From contig JAUXYP010000020.1 in NCBI GenBank assembly GCA_030694265.1, positions 1 through 36,861 of the forward strand: DNA of 36,861 nucleotides. The letters are read 5' to 3'. Both the position numbers and the translations under genes were made by a program. Under the pieces are notes generated by a model that made no database searches, was not told where the DNA came from, and worked only from the letters and a program-made list of their open reading frames with translations. Shown here piece by piece: positions 17,008 through 26,640 of the stretch; the stretch's first letter is position 1; each line of letters opens with the position of its first letter. Source of the DNA: Sulfuricurvum sp. GTDB lineage: Bacteria > Campylobacterota > Campylobacteria > Campylobacterales > Sulfurimonadaceae.

Positions 17008-17325
17008 ATGGCAAGAGCATTATTAAAATTCGTTCGCGTATCTCCGACTAAATCTCGTTTGATCGCTCGCGAAGTTCAAGGTATGAATGCAGAACAAGCA
17101 TTAGCTGCATTGGAATTTACTCCAAATAAAGCGGCAAAAATCATTGCGAAAGTAATTGCATCTGCAGTTGCTAACAGCGGAATCGAAGCGGATGGTTGTG
17201 TTGTTAAATCATGTCGTGTAGATAATGGACCAGTGTTAAAGCGTATTATGCAACGTGCACGTGGAACAGCATCTGGAATTCGTAAACCGACTGCGCACAT
17301 TTTGGTAGAAGTAGAGGGTAAATAA
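17008..17325 (+). CDS. rplV: 50S ribosomal protein L22
   Basis: The 105 residues contain [17 protein letters not shown] and the tunnel beta-hairpin [20 protein letters not shown], whose tip lines the exit tunnel near the macrolide site. Length and motifs are normal. AAGGAAGAG lies upstream of the ATG. Confidence 0.97.
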   Translation: MARALLKFVRVSPTKSRLIAREVQGMNAEQALAALEFTPNKAAKIIAKVIASAVANSGIEADGCVVKSCRVDNGPVLKRIMQRARGTASGIRKPTAHILVEVEGK

Positions 17326-17327
17326 TT

Positions 17328-18035
17328 ATGGGTCATAAAGTTAATCCTATCGGACTTCGTCTTGGTATTAACCGCAACTGGGAATCTCGTTGGTTTCCTA
17401 ACTTTAAAACAGCTGCGGTATATCTCGGTGAAGACCATAAAATCCGTACTTTTTTGAAAAAAGAACTTTACTATGCAGGTGTTAGTAACATCGTAATCGA
17501 GCGTACGGCTAAGCGTCTGCGTGTAACGATTATCGCTGCTCGTCCTGGTATCATCATTGGTAAGAAAGGTTCTGATATTGAGAAAATCAAAGATTCTCTT
17601 AATAAATTAATCGGCAAGCCGGTTGCAATTAACATTAAAGAAGAGAAAAAAGCACAAGCTTCAGCACAATTGGTTGCTGAAAACGTTGCTACTCAACTTG
17701 AAAAACGTGTTGCATTCCGTCGCGCAATGAAAAAAGTGATGCAAAATGCTCAGCGTGCTGGTGCAAAAGGTATTAAAATTTCGGTTGCCGGTCGTCTTAA
17801 CGGTGCTGAGATTGCTCGTACTGAATGGTATTTGGAGGGACGTGTTCCTTTGCATACTCTTCGTGCGAAAATCGATTACGGTTTTGCAGAAGCGCACACC
17901 ACTTATGGTGTAATCGGAATCAAGGTTCATATTTTCAAAGGTGAGGTACTCACTAAAGGAATTCAACCGGAAACTCTAGAACAAAAAGAAGAGCGTGGCG
18001 ATGACCAACAACGTCGTCCTCGCAGAAAGGCTTAA
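17328..18035 (+). CDS. rpsC: 30S ribosomal protein S3
   Basis: The 235 residues begin [17 protein letters not shown]. The KH domain motif [17 protein letters not shown] is in the first half, and [27 protein letters not shown] in the C-terminal domain. S3 guards the mRNA entry channel and has helicase activity with S4. The tail is basic (QQRRPRRKA). It is spaced two bases from rplV. Confidence 0.98.
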   Translation: MGHKVNPIGLRLGINRNWESRWFPNFKTAAVYLGEDHKIRTFLKKELYYAGVSNIVIERTAKRLRVTIIAARPGIIIGKKGSDIEKIKDSLNKLIGKPVAINIKEEKKAQASAQLVAENVATQLEKRVAFRRAMKKVMQNAQRAGAKGIKISVAGRLNGAEIARTEWYLEGRVPLHTLRAKIDYGFAEAHTTYGVIGIKVHIFKGEVLTKGIQPETLEQKEERGDDQQRRPRRKA

Positions 18036-18040
18036 TAATC

Positions 18041-18466
18041 ATGTTGATGCCTAAACGAACGAAATATCGTAAAATGATGAAGGGGCGTAACCGTGGTTAC
18101 GCAACTTCAGGAAATAAGTTAGAATTCGGTTCAATCGGATTCAAAGCAACGGAAGCGGGACGTATTAACTCTCGTCAAATCGAAGCGGCTCGTATCTCAG
18201 CTACTCGTCACATTAAACGTACGGGTAAAATCTGGATTCGTGTTTTCCCTGCTAAACCGTTAACTGCCAAGCCACTTGAAGTGCGTATGGGTAAAGGTAA
18301 AGGTGCTGTGGATCAATGGGTTATGAACATTAAGCCAGGCCGTATTATTTTTGAAATGGGTGGTGTTGAAGAGACACTTGCTCGCGGTGCATTAGCACTT
18401 GCTATGGCAAAGCTTCCATTCAAAACAAAAATCGTTACTTTGGAGATGAGCAATGAATTATTCTGA
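18041..18466 (+). CDS. rplP: 50S ribosomal protein L16
   Basis: The 141-residue protein near the A-site tRNA, recognised by [32 protein letters not shown] and [13 protein letters not shown]. The first ATG at 18041 gives MLMPKRTK, matching the MLQPKRTK start of E. coli. A second ATG two codons later is possible. The last 14 bases overlap rpmC. Confidence 0.97.
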   Translation: MLMPKRTKYRKMMKGRNRGYATSGNKLEFGSIGFKATEAGRINSRQIEAARISATRHIKRTGKIWIRVFPAKPLTAKPLEVRMGKGKGAVDQWVMNIKPGRIIFEMGGVEETLARGALALAMAKLPFKTKIVTLEMSNELF

Positions 18467-18638
18467 TTTAAACGGAAAAACAGCTGCTGAACTACAAGGT
18501 ATGCTCAAAGAGAAAAAAATTGAGATTTTTACTTTGAAAATTAAGCAAAAAATGATGCAATTGACTAACACAGGCGAACTTCGTACTGCGAAAAAAGACA
18601 TTGCACGTATCAGCACCGCACTTAGTGCAGTGAAGTAA
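18453..18638 (+). CDS. rpmC: 50S ribosomal protein L29
   Basis: Short two-helix protein of 61 residues at the peptide exit. Recognisable by [22 protein letters not shown] and the second helix [19 protein letters not shown]. It starts within the end of rplP (14-base overlap), so its translation is probably coupled. Confidence 0.94.
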   Translation: MNYSDLNGKTAAELQGMLKEKKIEIFTLKIKQKMMQLTNTGELRTAKKDIARISTALSAVK

Positions 18639-18648
18639 GGGCACAGCT

Positions 18649-18900
18649 ATGACACATAAACGTGAAATTCAAGGTATCGTAGTATCTATCGCAGGAAGCA
18701 AAACAGCAACAATGGTTGTTGAGCGCCGCGTTATGCACCCACGTTACCATAAAACCGTAAAACGTTTTAAAAAATACATGATTCATGACGAAACTAGCCA
18801 GCTTAAAGTTGGTGATGAAGTCATCGCAATTGAGTGCCGTCCGATTTCTAAAAGCAAATCGTTCCGTCTTAAAACTCTTGTAAAAGGGGCAATAGCATGA
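18649..18900 (+). CDS. rpsQ: 30S ribosomal protein S17
   Basis: The 83-residue OB-fold primary 16S rRNA binder. It shows [41 protein letters not shown] and [14 protein letters not shown], all typical of S17. The stop overlaps the rplN ATG by four bases (ATGA). Confidence 0.96.
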   Translation: MTHKREIQGIVVSIAGSKTATMVVERRVMHPRYHKTVKRFKKYMIHDETSQLKVGDEVIAIECRPISKSKSFRLKTLVKGAIA

Positions 18901-19265
18901 TACAAAGTTTTACTCGTCTTGCTGTAGCAGATAACACTGGCGCAAAAGAGATCATGTGTATTAAAGTTCTTGGCGGTTCAAAGCGTCGTTATGCAACAGT
19001 AGGCGATGTTATTATCGCTTCTGTTAAAAAAGCGACGCCAACCGGTAAAGTTAAAAAAGGTCAAGTAGTAACAGCAGTTGTTGTTCGTACGAAAAAAGAG
19101 ATTCATCGTGAAAACGGTTCTTTGATTCGTTTCGATGAAAATGCAGCAGTTATTCTTGATAAAAAACGTGAGCCAGTTGGAACACGTATTTTCGGACCAA
19201 TCGGACGTGAAGTTCGTTATTCTGGTTTCATGAAAATCGTATCCCTTGCTCCAGAGGTTGTATGA
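18897..19265 (+). CDS. rplN: 50S ribosomal protein L14
   Basis: The 122 residues begin [30 protein letters not shown]-like sequence and contain [22 protein letters not shown]14 forms an intersubunit bridge and is the RsfS silencing-factor target. ATGA overlaps join it to both rpsQ and rplX. Confidence 0.97.
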   Translation: MIQSFTRLAVADNTGAKEIMCIKVLGGSKRRYATVGDVIIASVKKATPTGKVKKGQVVTAVVVRTKKEIHRENGSLIRFDENAAVILDKKREPVGTRIFGPIGREVRYSGFMKIVSLAPEVV

Positions 19266-19495
19266 TGGCAAAATTTAATTTCAAAAAAGGCGACATTGTT
19301 GAAGTGATCGCCGGTGACGATAAAGGGACTAAAGCAGAATTGCTTCAAGTTATGCCTAAGAAGAATAAAGTAATCGTTAAAGGTGTTCGTGTTGCGAAAA
19401 AAGCAATCAAACCTAGCGAGCAAAATCCACAAGGCGGATTCTTGAACAAAGAGATGCCGGTTCATGCATCAAATGTCCGTAAAGTGGAGGCGTAA
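19262..19495 (+). CDS. rplX: 50S ribosomal protein L24
   Basis: A 77-residue KOW-domain assembly-initiator protein: [19 protein letters not shown], then [16 protein letters not shown]. Two adjacent ATG codons (19262 and 19265) make the start ambiguous by one residue. The first overlaps the rplN stop. Confidence 0.95.
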   Translation: MMAKFNFKKGDIVEVIAGDDKGTKAELLQVMPKKNKVIVKGVRVAKKAIKPSEQNPQGGFLNKEMPVHASNVRKVEA

Positions 19496-19497
19496 TC

Positions 19498-20043
19498 ATG
19501 GCACGTTTAAAAGATAAATATCTTGCAATTAAGCCAGAGCTTCAAACCGCTCTTGGTATTGCAAATGTTATGCAGCTTCCAAAACTTGAAAAAGTGATTA
19601 TCTCAGTGGGTTGTGGTTTCGCAATGAAAGACAACAAATTGATCCAAAATATCCAAGACACGATTAGCAGTATTGCTGGTCAACGTGCATCCGTTGTTGT
19701 TGCACGTAAATCTGTTGCGGGTTTTAAAGTACGTGAGGGTATGCCTGTTGGTGTTAAAGTCACACTACGTGGTTCTCAAATGTACGATTTCATGGACAAA
19801 CTAATCAGTGTTTCACTTCCTCGTATGAAAGACTTCCGTGGTATTCCACGTAACGGTTTTGACGGTCGCGGAAACTACAACTTCGGTCTAACCGAGCAGT
19901 TGATTTTCCCTGAAGTTGATTACGATTCAATTATGCAAATCCACGGGATGAATATCACTGTGGTAACATCTGCAACCGCTGACAAAGATGCTTTCAAGAT
20001 GCTTGAAATGCTTGGCATGCCGTTTGCAAAAGGAAGAGAATAA
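19498..20043 (+). CDS. rplE: 50S ribosomal protein L5
   Basis: The 181-residue 5S rRNA-binding protein in the central protuberance. It contains [49 protein letters not shown] and [15 protein letters not shown]. Its stop shares a base with the rpsN ATG (TAATG). Confidence 0.97.
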   Translation: MARLKDKYLAIKPELQTALGIANVMQLPKLEKVIISVGCGFAMKDNKLIQNIQDTISSIAGQRASVVVARKSVAGFKVREGMPVGVKVTLRGSQMYDFMDKLISVSLPRMKDFRGIPRNGFDGRGNYNFGLTEQLIFPEVDYDSIMQIHGMNITVVTSATADKDAFKMLEMLGMPFAKGRE

Positions 20044-20228
20044 TGGCTAAGAAGTCAATGATCGCTAAGCAACAACGTACACCGAAGTTTGCTGTTCGCG
20101 CGTATACTCGATGTCAGATCTGTGGTCGTCCACACTCTGTTATCAGTGATTTTGGTATTTGTCGCATATGCTTTCGTAAGATGGCAAATGAAGGGTTACT
20201 CCCAGGCGTTAGAAAGTCAAGCTGGTAA
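20043..20228 (+). CDS. rpsN: 30S ribosomal protein S14, zinc-binding short form
   Basis: The 61-residue zinc-ribbon (type Z) form of S14, not the longer zinc-free type. Cysteines C24, C27, C40 and C43 form the zinc site within [11 protein letters not shown] and GICRICFR. It belongs to the 30S head. A 40-base gap before rpsH, the longest within the operon, follows it. Confidence 0.97.
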   Translation: MAKKSMIAKQQRTPKFAVRAYTRCQICGRPHSVISDFGICRICFRKMANEGLLPGVRKSSW

Positions 20229-20268
20229 TTCCAGCTCGATACTCCTAATAGTTAGATAAGGAAAATAA

Positions 20269-20661
20269 ATGATTAATGATCTAATCTCGGATTCGTTGAC
20301 TCGTATCCGAAACGCGGCTATGCGCCGTTTGGATTCAACAACTTTGATGCATTCAAAAGTTGTTGAAGCAGTTGTTGGCATTTTGGCTGACAAAGGTTAC
20401 ATTGAGAGCTATAACGTTGTTGAAAACGGCGTTAAAAAGAGCATCAATGTTGTATTAAAATACGACAATGGTCGTACAGTTATTAACGAAGTAAAGCGTG
20501 TTTCTAAACCGGGACGTCGTGTTTACAAAGGTAAAGATGAACTGAAGCGTTTCAAAAACGGTTACGGTACTATTATTGTTAGTAGCTCAAGAGGGGTTCT
20601 TCCTAACGACAAAGCTTTCGAGCTTGGCGTTGGTGGCGAAGTCCTTTGTACGATTTGGTAA
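20269..20661 (+). CDS. rpsH: 30S ribosomal protein S8
   Basis: The 130-residue primary 16S rRNA binder. It shows [30 protein letters not shown] and the C-terminal [17 protein letters not shown]...GGEVLCTIW. In E. coli S8 represses the spc operon through the rplE region. No equivalent RNA site was recognised here. AAGGA precedes the ATG. Confidence 0.97.
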   Translation: MINDLISDSLTRIRNAAMRRLDSTTLMHSKVVEAVVGILADKGYIESYNVVENGVKKSINVVLKYDNGRTVINEVKRVSKPGRRVYKGKDELKRFKNGYGTIIVSSSRGVLPNDKAFELGVGGEVLCTIW

Positions 20662-20670
20662 GGGGATAAG

Positions 20671-21207
20671 ATGTCACGTATTGGAAAACTTCCTATTTCT
20701 ATCCCGGCTGATGTTAAAGTATCTATTGATGGTGCTGTTATTAGCTTTGCAAAAGGTTCACTAACGCATACTCTTGATACAAAAGAGAACTGTAACTTCA
20801 CATTTGAAGATAACGTTTTGACGTTTGCTACTAAATCTGATGCTCGTGCTGATCGCGCATTTTGGGGTACATACCGTGCTCTTGCTGCAAATATCATCAC
20901 TGGTTTAACTACTGGTTACGAGAAAAAACTCGAAATCAATGGTGTTGGTTACCGTGCTGCTGTTGAAGGCGCTATTTTGAAACTTCAATTGGGATTCAGC
21001 CATGATATCAACTTTGATATTCCAGCTGGTATTGCGATTGCAGTAGAGAAAAACGTTATTAGTATCAAAGGTGCTGATAAGCAACAAGTTGGGCAAATCG
21101 CAGCTGTGATTCGTTCATTCCGTCCTCCTGAGCCGTATAAAGGCAAAGGTGTTAAATATTCTGATGAGACTATCCTGCGTAAAGCCGGTAAGACATCTAA
21201 GAAATAA
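20671..21207 (+). CDS. rplF: 50S ribosomal protein L6
   Basis: The 178-residue protein near the sarcin-ricin loop and the GTPase centre. It starts [16 protein letters not shown] and has the duplicated L6 fold with [14 protein letters not shown] and the C-terminal [17 protein letters not shown]. It is nine bases downstream of rpsH. Confidence 0.97.
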   Translation: MSRIGKLPISIPADVKVSIDGAVISFAKGSLTHTLDTKENCNFTFEDNVLTFATKSDARADRAFWGTYRALAANIITGLTTGYEKKLEINGVGYRAAVEGAILKLQLGFSHDINFDIPAGIAIAVEKNVISIKGADKQQVGQIAAVIRSFRPPEPYKGKGVKYSDETILRKAGKTSKK

Positions 21208-21218
21208 GGGGCGATGAA

Positions 21219-21575
21219 ATGACAGCTAAAACACTCAAAAATAAATCGGCTAAGCGTCTCCAACGCAAACGTCGTATTCGCTCTAAAATCTCAGGATGCG
21301 CGACTTTGCCACGTATCTCAGTATTTCGCTCAAATCGCTACATCAGCGCTCAAGCGATTAATGACGAAGCAGGGGTAACTCTTGCTGCGGTACACTCAAA
21401 AACTTTGGGGCTCAAAGCTAATATTGAAGACGCTGCAAAAGTTGGCGCAGTATTTGCTAAAACCCTAAAAGATGCCGGAATCAATGAAGTAACGTTTGAC
21501 CGTAACGGATTTGTATATCACGGTGTTGTAAAATCATTTGCCGAAGCACTTCGCGCCAATGAAATCAAGTTTTAG
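21219..21575 (+). CDS. rplR: 50S ribosomal protein L18
   Basis: The 118-residue 5S rRNA-binding protein of the central protuberance. The basic N-terminus is followed by LPRISVFRSNRYISAQAI and later FDRNGFVYHGVVKSFAEALR, the usual C-terminal motif (E. coli: FDRSGFQYHGRV). Confidence 0.96.
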   Translation: MTAKTLKNKSAKRLQRKRRIRSKISGCATLPRISVFRSNRYISAQAINDEAGVTLAAVHSKTLGLKANIEDAAKVGAVFAKTLKDAGINEVTFDRNGFVYHGVVKSFAEALRANEIKF

Positions 21576-21585
21576 GGGCTGGTGA

Positions 21586-22029
21586 ATGAATCCGATTAAT
21601 AGAGAAGAATTTTCAGAAGCGATCGTTAATATTGGTCGTGTAACAAAAGTTGTAAAAGGTGGACGTCGTTTCCGTTTTACTGCTCTTGTAGTCGTAGGTA
21701 ACAAAAAAGGTACTGTCGGTTATGGAGTAGGTAAAGCGAAAGAAGTTCCCGATGCTATTCGTAAAGCGGTTGATGAAGCGTTCAAAAATCTTACAGAAGT
21801 TAAGATCAAAGGCACTACTATCGCTCACGATATCGAAGTAAAATACAACGCAAGTCGTATTTTGCTTAAACCAGCATCTGAAGGTACAGGGGTTATCGCC
21901 GGTGGCGCTACTCGTCCTGTTCTTGAGCTTGCTGGAATCCAAGATATTCTTACGAAATCTTTGGGTTCAAACAATCCAAACACCGTGGTTCGCGCAACAA
22001 TCGATGCGCTTTCACGCATCAAAGGATAA
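21586..22029 (+). CDS. rpsE: 30S ribosomal protein S5
   Basis: The 147-residue protein of the mRNA entry site, important for decoding accuracy. It shows [51 protein letters not shown] and a final [13 protein letters not shown]. The next gene is rplO with only three bases between; rpmD (L30), which lies here in many bacteria, is absent. Confidence 0.97.
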   Translation: MNPINREEFSEAIVNIGRVTKVVKGGRRFRFTALVVVGNKKGTVGYGVGKAKEVPDAIRKAVDEAFKNLTEVKIKGTTIAHDIEVKYNASRILLKPASEGTGVIAGGATRPVLELAGIQDILTKSLGSNNPNTVVRATIDALSRIKG

Positions 22030-22032
22030 GCA

Positions 22033-22431
22033 ATGTCACTCGAAAATCTTACACCTGCTGAGGGTTCTACCCACAGCAAAAAACGTCTTGGTCGTGGTGC
22101 TGGTAGCGGTACGGGTAAAACTTCTGGTAAAGGTCACAAGGGTCAAAAAGCTCGTGGAGGTTACAATGAAAAGCGTAACTTCGAGGGTGGACAACAACCT
22201 CTTGCTCGCCGTTTGCCAAAAATTGGGTTTACATCACGTGTGATTAAACCAACCGTTATCAATGTTGAAAAAGCGAAAGAAGTAGCAGCGCTTACTGAAA
22301 TCACAATGGAAACAATCCGTAGCGTACACCGTTTGAAAAAATCGGTTGTAAAAGTTAAACTCGTTGGCGCAAGTGCAATAGGTTTAGCTAGCAAAATCAA
22401 AGACGAAAACGTTACAACAACTGGTAACTAA
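22033..22431 (+). CDS. rplO: 50S ribosomal protein L15
   Basis: The 132 residues begin with a basic glycine-rich extension ([21 protein letters not shown]) followed by [17 protein letters not shown], the L15 signature. It binds 23S rRNA late in assembly. It ends flush against the secY start codon. Confidence 0.97.
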   Translation: MSLENLTPAEGSTHSKKRLGRGAGSGTGKTSGKGHKGQKARGGYNEKRNFEGGQQPLARRLPKIGFTSRVIKPTVINVEKAKEVAALTEITMETIRSVHRLKKSVVKVKLVGASAIGLASKIKDENVTTTGN

Positions 22432-23694
22432 GTGAACCAACAGCTTGTAAACAAGATCTTAATAACGATCGGTTTTCTCTTTGTTTTCCGTCTATTGGCA
22501 TACGTGCCAGTACCGGGTGTTGACACTGCCGTTATTGCTGCTTTTTTTGATACACACAAAGCAGATGCGTTAGGTCTATTTAATATGTTCAGCGGTAAAG
22601 CCGTAGAGCGTTTCTCCATTATCTCCCTTGGCATTATGCCTTACATTACCGCATCAATTATTATGGAACTTTTAGCAGCTACTTTTCCGACTTTAGGTCA
22701 AATGAAAAAAGAACGTGACGGTATGGTTAAATACATGCAGATCATTCGCTATGCAACGATTGTGATCACTGTTGTTCAGGCAATTGGTGTGAGTGTTGGT
22801 TTAGAACATATGACCGGTAAAGATGGCAGCAGTGCAATTTTGGTTGATCATACAACGTTTATGATATTGGCTACAGTATCCATGCTGGCGGGTACCATGT
22901 TGATTATGTGGATCGGTGAGCAAATCACTCAAAGCGGTATCGGTAACGGTGTTTCTTTGATTATCTTCGCTGGTATTGTTTCGGCGATTCCTAGTGCCAT
23001 TTCACAAGCCATTACTATGGTTAATACCGGTTCAATGAGTTTTATTTCGATAATAGCGATACTTGCGTTGATAGCTGTGACGATATTGGTGATTATTTAT
23101 GTGGAATTGGGTGAACGTCGTATCCCAGTTACCTATGCTAAAAAAACCATGTTACAAAACCAAAACAAGCGTGTTATGAACTACATTCCGGTAAAAGTAA
23201 ATCTTTCTGGAGTTATTCCTGTTATTTTTGCATCGGCTATTTTGATGTTTCCGGTTACGGTTTTATCAAGTAGTACGAATCCGGCGGTTCAGGCTATTGC
23301 AGATTTCTTGAATCCGAGTCATTATTTCTTTAACTTTTTACAATTTTTGTTTGTGGTCTTTTTCGCTTATTTTTATGCATCAATTGTTTTTAATGCAAAA
23401 GATATTGCGGATAACCTAAAACGTCAAGGAGGATTTATCCCAGGCGTACGTCCGGGTGAATCTACGAAAGAGTTTTTGAACGAAACGGCTAGCCGATTGA
23501 CATTCAGCGGTGCCATTTATTTGGGTCTTATAGCAACATTGCCATGGGTAATCGTAAAAGCGATGGGTGTTCCATTCTTCTTCGGAGGTACGGCAGTACT
23601 TATCGTGGTACAAGTTGCGTTGGACACAATGCGACGTATTGAAGCGCAAGTGTACATGAGTAAATATCAAACTCTTAGTGCGGTCGGTCTCTAA
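22432..23694 (+). CDS. secY: Protein translocase channel SecY (GTG start)
   Basis: Central pore of the SecYEG translocon, 420 residues with about ten membrane helices. Motifs include VPVPGVD near the N-terminus, MFSGKAVERFSIISLGIMPYI in the plug/TM2 region, ERRIPVTYAKK in a cytoplasmic loop and GGFIPGVRPG before TM9. The start is GTG, directly abutting the rplO stop, so translation probably depends on rplO termination. Just one base separates its stop from map. Confidence 0.97.
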   Translation: MNQQLVNKILITIGFLFVFRLLAYVPVPGVDTAVIAAFFDTHKADALGLFNMFSGKAVERFSIISLGIMPYITASIIMELLAATFPTLGQMKKERDGMVKYMQIIRYATIVITVVQAIGVSVGLEHMTGKDGSSAILVDHTTFMILATVSMLAGTMLIMWIGEQITQSGIGNGVSLIIFAGIVSAIPSAISQAITMVNTGSMSFISIIAILALIAVTILVIIYVELGERRIPVTYAKKTMLQNQNKRVMNYIPVKVNLSGVIPVIFASAILMFPVTVLSSSTNPAVQAIADFLNPSHYFFNFLQFLFVVFFAYFYASIVFNAKDIADNLKRQGGFIPGVRPGESTKEFLNETASRLTFSGAIYLGLIATLPWVIVKAMGVPFFFGGTAVLIVVQVALDTMRRIEAQVYMSKYQTLSAVGL

Positions 23695-23695
23695 A

Positions 23696-24454
23696 ATGGC
23701 GATTGCGCTTCGCAAAAGTGATGAAATAGCAAAATTGCGGGCTGCCAATAAAATTGTTGGCGCTACCCTTGAGTTGTTAGCATCGCATGCAAAAGCTGGA
23801 ATCTCTCTAAAAGAGTTGGATGCAATAGGTGAGGATTATATCCGATCCCAAGGCGCGCGACCTTCTTTTAAAGGGCTCTACGGCTTTCCAAATGCCGTGT
23901 GCACTTCTCTCAATGAAGTTATCATACATGGGATACCATCTGATTATGTACTTCAAGAGGGGGATGTAATCGGCTTTGATGTCGGGACTGAAAAAGAGGG
24001 TTATTTTGGTGATGCAGCGATATCGGTAGGAATTGGACAAATTTCTGCTGCAGATGAAGCACTTATCGCATGTGCAAAGGATACCCTTTATCATGCAATA
24101 GACATCATCCGTGATGGAATGCATTTTAAAGAACTTTCACATGCAATGGAAAAATTTATCCTTTCTCGCGGATTTGTACCGCTGAGAAATTTTTGTGGTC
24201 ATGGCATTGGAAAAAAGCCACATGAAGAGCCTGAAATTCCTAACTATTTGGATGCACCCAATGCTAAAGCGGGTCCAAAAATTAAGAATGGAATGGTTTT
24301 TTGTTTAGAGCCGATGATATGTCAAAAAGAAGGCGCTTCCAAGATTCTGGTCAATGGCTGGGATGTGGTAAGTACAGATGGGCTTAGAGGTTCTCATTAC
24401 GAGCATACGGTTGCAATAATCAACGGTAGAGCTGAAATTTTATCCATTTCATAA
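23696..24454 (+). CDS. map: Methionine aminopeptidase, type I
   Basis: Removes the initiator methionine from nascent proteins. The 252 residues carry the dimetal ligands: Asp in GFDVGTE, Asp in YFGDAAIS, His in [14 protein letters not shown], Glu in CLEPM and Glu in HYEHTV. The ATG at 23696 gives [11 protein letters not shown], one base after the secY stop. A start six codons earlier would overlap secY. It lies next to infA at the end of the operon. Confidence 0.96.
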   Translation: MAIALRKSDEIAKLRAANKIVGATLELLASHAKAGISLKELDAIGEDYIRSQGARPSFKGLYGFPNAVCTSLNEVIIHGIPSDYVLQEGDVIGFDVGTEKEGYFGDAAISVGIGQISAADEALIACAKDTLYHAIDIIRDGMHFKELSHAMEKFILSRGFVPLRNFCGHGIGKKPHEEPEIPNYLDAPNAKAGPKIKNGMVFCLEPMICQKEGASKILVNGWDVVSTDGLRGSHYEHTVAIINGRAEILSIS

Positions 24455-24465
24455 AGGAAATTTTT

Positions 24466-24684
24466 ATGGCAAAAGATGATGTCATCGAAGTAGACGGAAA
24501 GATTGTTGAGGCTCTACCAAATGCAACTTTTCGTGTTGAGTTGCCAAATGGACACGTTATTTTGTGTCACATAGCTGGAAAAATGCGTATGCATTACATC
24601 AAGATTTTACCGGGGGATACAGTGAAAATTGAATTAACCCCATACAGTCTTGATAAAGGGCGAATTACGTATCGCTATAAGTAA
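24466..24684 (+). CDS. infA: Translation initiation factor IF-1
   Basis: The 72-residue OB-fold factor that blocks the A site of the 30S subunit during initiation. It has [28 protein letters not shown] and the C-terminal [22 protein letters not shown] lies upstream of the ATG. It is the last gene of the operon here and is followed by a terminator, so rpmJ, rpsM and the alpha-operon genes must lie elsewhere. Confidence 0.97.
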   Translation: MAKDDVIEVDGKIVEALPNATFRVELPNGHVILCHIAGKMRMHYIKILPGDTVKIELTPYSLDKGRITYRYK

Positions 24685-24686
24685 AT

Positions 24687-24712
24687 AATTCCTGCTATTG
24701 CAGGGATTTCTC
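24687..24712 (+). terminator. Terminator of the ribosomal operon
   Basis: AATTCCTGC, loop TATT, GCAGGGATT pair over nine positions (one G-T), centred near 24697 and followed by TCTCATTT. It lies three bases after the infA stop. Confidence 0.7.
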
Positions 24713-24723
24713 ATTTAATCTAC

Positions 24724-24729
24724 TATAAT
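24724..24729 (+). promoter_or_regulatory. Probable -10 box for upp
   Basis: TATAAT directly after the operon terminator and 25 bases before the upp ATG. No convincing -35 box is seen at 16-18 bases, which is usual for Campylobacterota sigma-70 promoters. Confidence 0.6.
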
Positions 24730-24754
24730 TGTGCATCTAATCTAAAGAGAACAC

Positions 24755-25375
24755 ATGCATAGAGAACTCCACCACCCTCTCATTCAATCTCTTGTTAATA
24801 CCCTTCGTGATACTACTATTGATGCTTTTGTATTTCGACATACGATTAAAGAGCTTACAAAACTGCTCTTATATGAAGCTCTGTGCAAAGAAATACTCAT
24901 TGGTAAAAATGTATTAACGTGGGATGGCGAAAAGCAATATTCTTATATTAATGAAGAGGAAATTGTTGTTGTTTCTGTTTTGCGTGCTGCTTTGCCAATG
25001 CACGAAGCAGTGATAGATACGCTTCGCAGGGCTGTTTCTGGTTTTTTGGGAATAAAGAGAGATGAATTCACACATAAGAGTGTTTTGCATTATGATCGTG
25101 TAGGAGATTGTAGAGGAAAAAAGGTGATACTAGTTGATCCGATGGTGGCCACGGGAGGATCACTATGTGATGCGATAAAGGTATTAAAAGCAAAACACGC
25201 GCAATCCATCTGTACACTTAATATTATTGCTTCACCAGAGGGGATTAGTGCGGTTATGCAGGCGCACCCTGATGTTGAAATGGTTGTTGCTAAGATTGAT
25301 AAAAAACTCAATGAAAATAAATTTATTATACCTGGACTAGGAGATGCTGGTGATAGAGCATACAATACTTTATAA
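24755..25375 (+). CDS. upp: Uracil phosphoribosyltransferase
   Basis: Salvages uracil to UMP using PRPP. The 206 residues include the PRPP-binding loop DPMVATGGS at about 128-136 within VILVDPMVATGGSLCDAI, and a C-terminal IPGLGDAGDRAYNT that forms the uracil site. AAAGAGA precedes the ATG. It appears to have its own promoter. The gene takes the position where rpmJ would follow infA in many genomes, but no functional link with translation is implied. Confidence 0.95.
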   Translation: MHRELHHPLIQSLVNTLRDTTIDAFVFRHTIKELTKLLLYEALCKEILIGKNVLTWDGEKQYSYINEEEIVVVSVLRAALPMHEAVIDTLRRAVSGFLGIKRDEFTHKSVLHYDRVGDCRGKKVILVDPMVATGGSLCDAIKVLKAKHAQSICTLNIIASPEGISAVMQAHPDVEMVVAKIDKKLNENKFIIPGLGDAGDRAYNTL

Positions 25376-25387
25376 GATGGAAGAATA

Positions 25388-26053
25388 ATGATAATAAGAG
25401 GGATACTAATACTGCTCATCGGGTTTATGAGCTTAATCGTGAATGCTGATGAGAGCAACAATGAACGCAATGCAATCACACATTCTGAGGCATTTTGGAA
25501 CATATATACAGATGCGTTACGCGGAGAAAAAAAAGCTCAATTTGAAGTCGGAGTGATGTTTGAACGGGGTATTGGTGTTGATTTGAATCAGACTCAAGCT
25601 GCTAAATGGTATGAAAAAGCAGCTATACAGGGGCATAAAGATGCGCAATACAATATCGGTATTATGTATGCCGGAGGGCGCGGGGTTGAACAGAATGAGC
25701 AATTCGCAATGATGTGGCTTGCCTCTGCTGCAAAACAAGGGGATAAAGAATCACGAGCTCTCTTATTAGCACTTGTTGATGGCAAAGCAAATAGTGACAA
25801 TCAATCAAGTAATACGGAAAAAAGCGTAATAACATTCATTAAAGCAATTCGTTTTGAAACAAAAGAGGGTACTTTGATATGCAGTTCATTAAGGGATATA
25901 AGCCAGTGTAGCAGATTAAAAGAAAAACAAACATTTACAAGTAAATCAAAGCAGGGGAACTATTATAAAATCAGTGGTATTGCAACGGGGCATGGATGGG
26001 AAGGATATAAAGATGAGGGCTGGATAGAAGCATCAATGGTTGATATAAAATAA
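25388..26053 (+). CDS. Secreted Sel1-repeat protein with unusual C-terminal domain
   Basis: A 221-residue protein with an N-terminal signal peptide or anchor (IIRGILILLIGFMSLIVNA). Two clear Sel1-type tetratricopeptide-like repeats follow at about residues 48-120 (AQFEVGVMFERGIGV...AAKWYEKAA and AQYNIGIMYAGGRGV...AMMWLASAA). A polar linker leads to a C-terminal beta-rich segment of about 65 residues (FETKEGTLICSSLRDISQC) ending GWIEASMVDIK. This could be a small SH3-like domain with two or three cysteines. Such proteins usually act as periplasmic scaffolds; the partner is unknown. GGAAG precedes the ATG, 12 bases after upp, so the two are likely co-transcribed. Confidence 0.8.
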   Translation: MIIRGILILLIGFMSLIVNADESNNERNAITHSEAFWNIYTDALRGEKKAQFEVGVMFERGIGVDLNQTQAAKWYEKAAIQGHKDAQYNIGIMYAGGRGVEQNEQFAMMWLASAAKQGDKESRALLLALVDGKANSDNQSSNTEKSVITFIKAIRFETKEGTLICSSLRDISQCSRLKEKQTFTSKSKQGNYYKISGIATGHGWEGYKDEGWIEASMVDIK

Positions 26054-26054
26054 A

Positions 26055-26090
26055 TGGGAGGAAAACTCCCAAAAGAGTTTTATTTTATAT
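26055..26090. terminator. Bidirectional terminator between Sel1 gene and ppnP
   Basis: Two overlapping hairpins: TGGGAG/CTCCCA (26055-26071), and AAAACTC (26062-26068) with GAGTTTT (26075-26081) followed by ATTTTAT. On the minus strand the first stem is followed by ATTTATTTTAT. This serves the convergent genes on both sides. Confidence 0.7.
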
Positions 26091-26394
26091 AGCTGCAGCA
26101 ATAATCAGTGATGGTTTTTACTTTTAGATTAAATGAACTGTTTGCAGGCACTTCAAAACTTTGAGGCCCAGTGATCGTAATCCATGCGTCTGATCCTGGA
26201 AGCTGCACTTCCATTTCACCGCTCATTATTTCCATGATTTCTTTATCGGCAGTGCCAAAAGTATAGTCACCCGGTAACATAATCCCCAGTGTTTTGTGAC
26301 TGCCATCTTCAAATCGAACCGTTCGACTGGTTACTTTACCCTCAAAATAAACACTTGCTTTCTTATCTACGGTAACATTCGTAAATTGTGACAT
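26080..26394 (-). CDS. ppnP: Pyrimidine/purine nucleoside phosphorylase (DUF1255)
   Basis: The 104-residue cupin-fold protein matches E. coli PpnP (YaiE): [40 protein letters not shown] and [10 protein letters not shown] are in the expected order. PpnP phosphorolyses several nucleosides to free base and ribose 1-phosphate. It is the last gene of a minus-strand run after the cvfB-like and 72-aa genes. Nucleobases released here could feed Upp encoded nearby (inference). A GGAGAT ribosome site precedes the ATG. Confidence 0.9.
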   Translation of the reverse strand: MSQFTNVTVDKKASVYFEGKVTSRTVRFEDGSHKTLGIMLPGDYTFGTADKEIMEIMSGEMEVQLPGSDAWITITGPQSFEVPANSSFNLKVKTITDYCCSYIK

Positions 26395-26421
26395 GAATAT
26401 AATCTCCTGATTTTTGGTGTG

Positions 26422-26640
26422 TTATTGTAACGGATTAAGCTGTTGCTTGACTTTTTTAGGCAAATGAGCAAAAGGGAAGGCAGTATCCGTTGTGACAACA
26501 CCATTCTCGGTGATGGTGACTTCAAGCGCATTGGTATCACGATTAAAACTGACAAGGTTGATGAGTTTATCACCCTCTATGTAGCTGATGCGTCGTGCAA
26601 CGAGGTGGGTAAATGCTGTATGTTTAGGTCTAAATCCCAT
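26422..26640 (-). CDS. Hypothetical protein, 72 aa
   Basis: Not recognised. The sequence has a basic N-terminus (GFRPKHTAFTHLVARRI), alternating beta-strand-like segments (LINLVSFN, ALEVTITENGVVTTDTAFPF) and a Lys/Gln/Leu tail, suggesting a small beta-sandwich or roll. No signal peptide. AAGGAG lies about 9 bases before its ATG, and it overlaps the end of the cvfB-like gene by 11 bases, so it is almost certainly translated from that transcript. Confidence 0.7.
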   Translation of the reverse strand: MGFRPKHTAFTHLVARRISYIEGDKLINLVSFNRDTNALEVTITENGVVTTDTAFPFAHLPKKVKQQLNPLQ

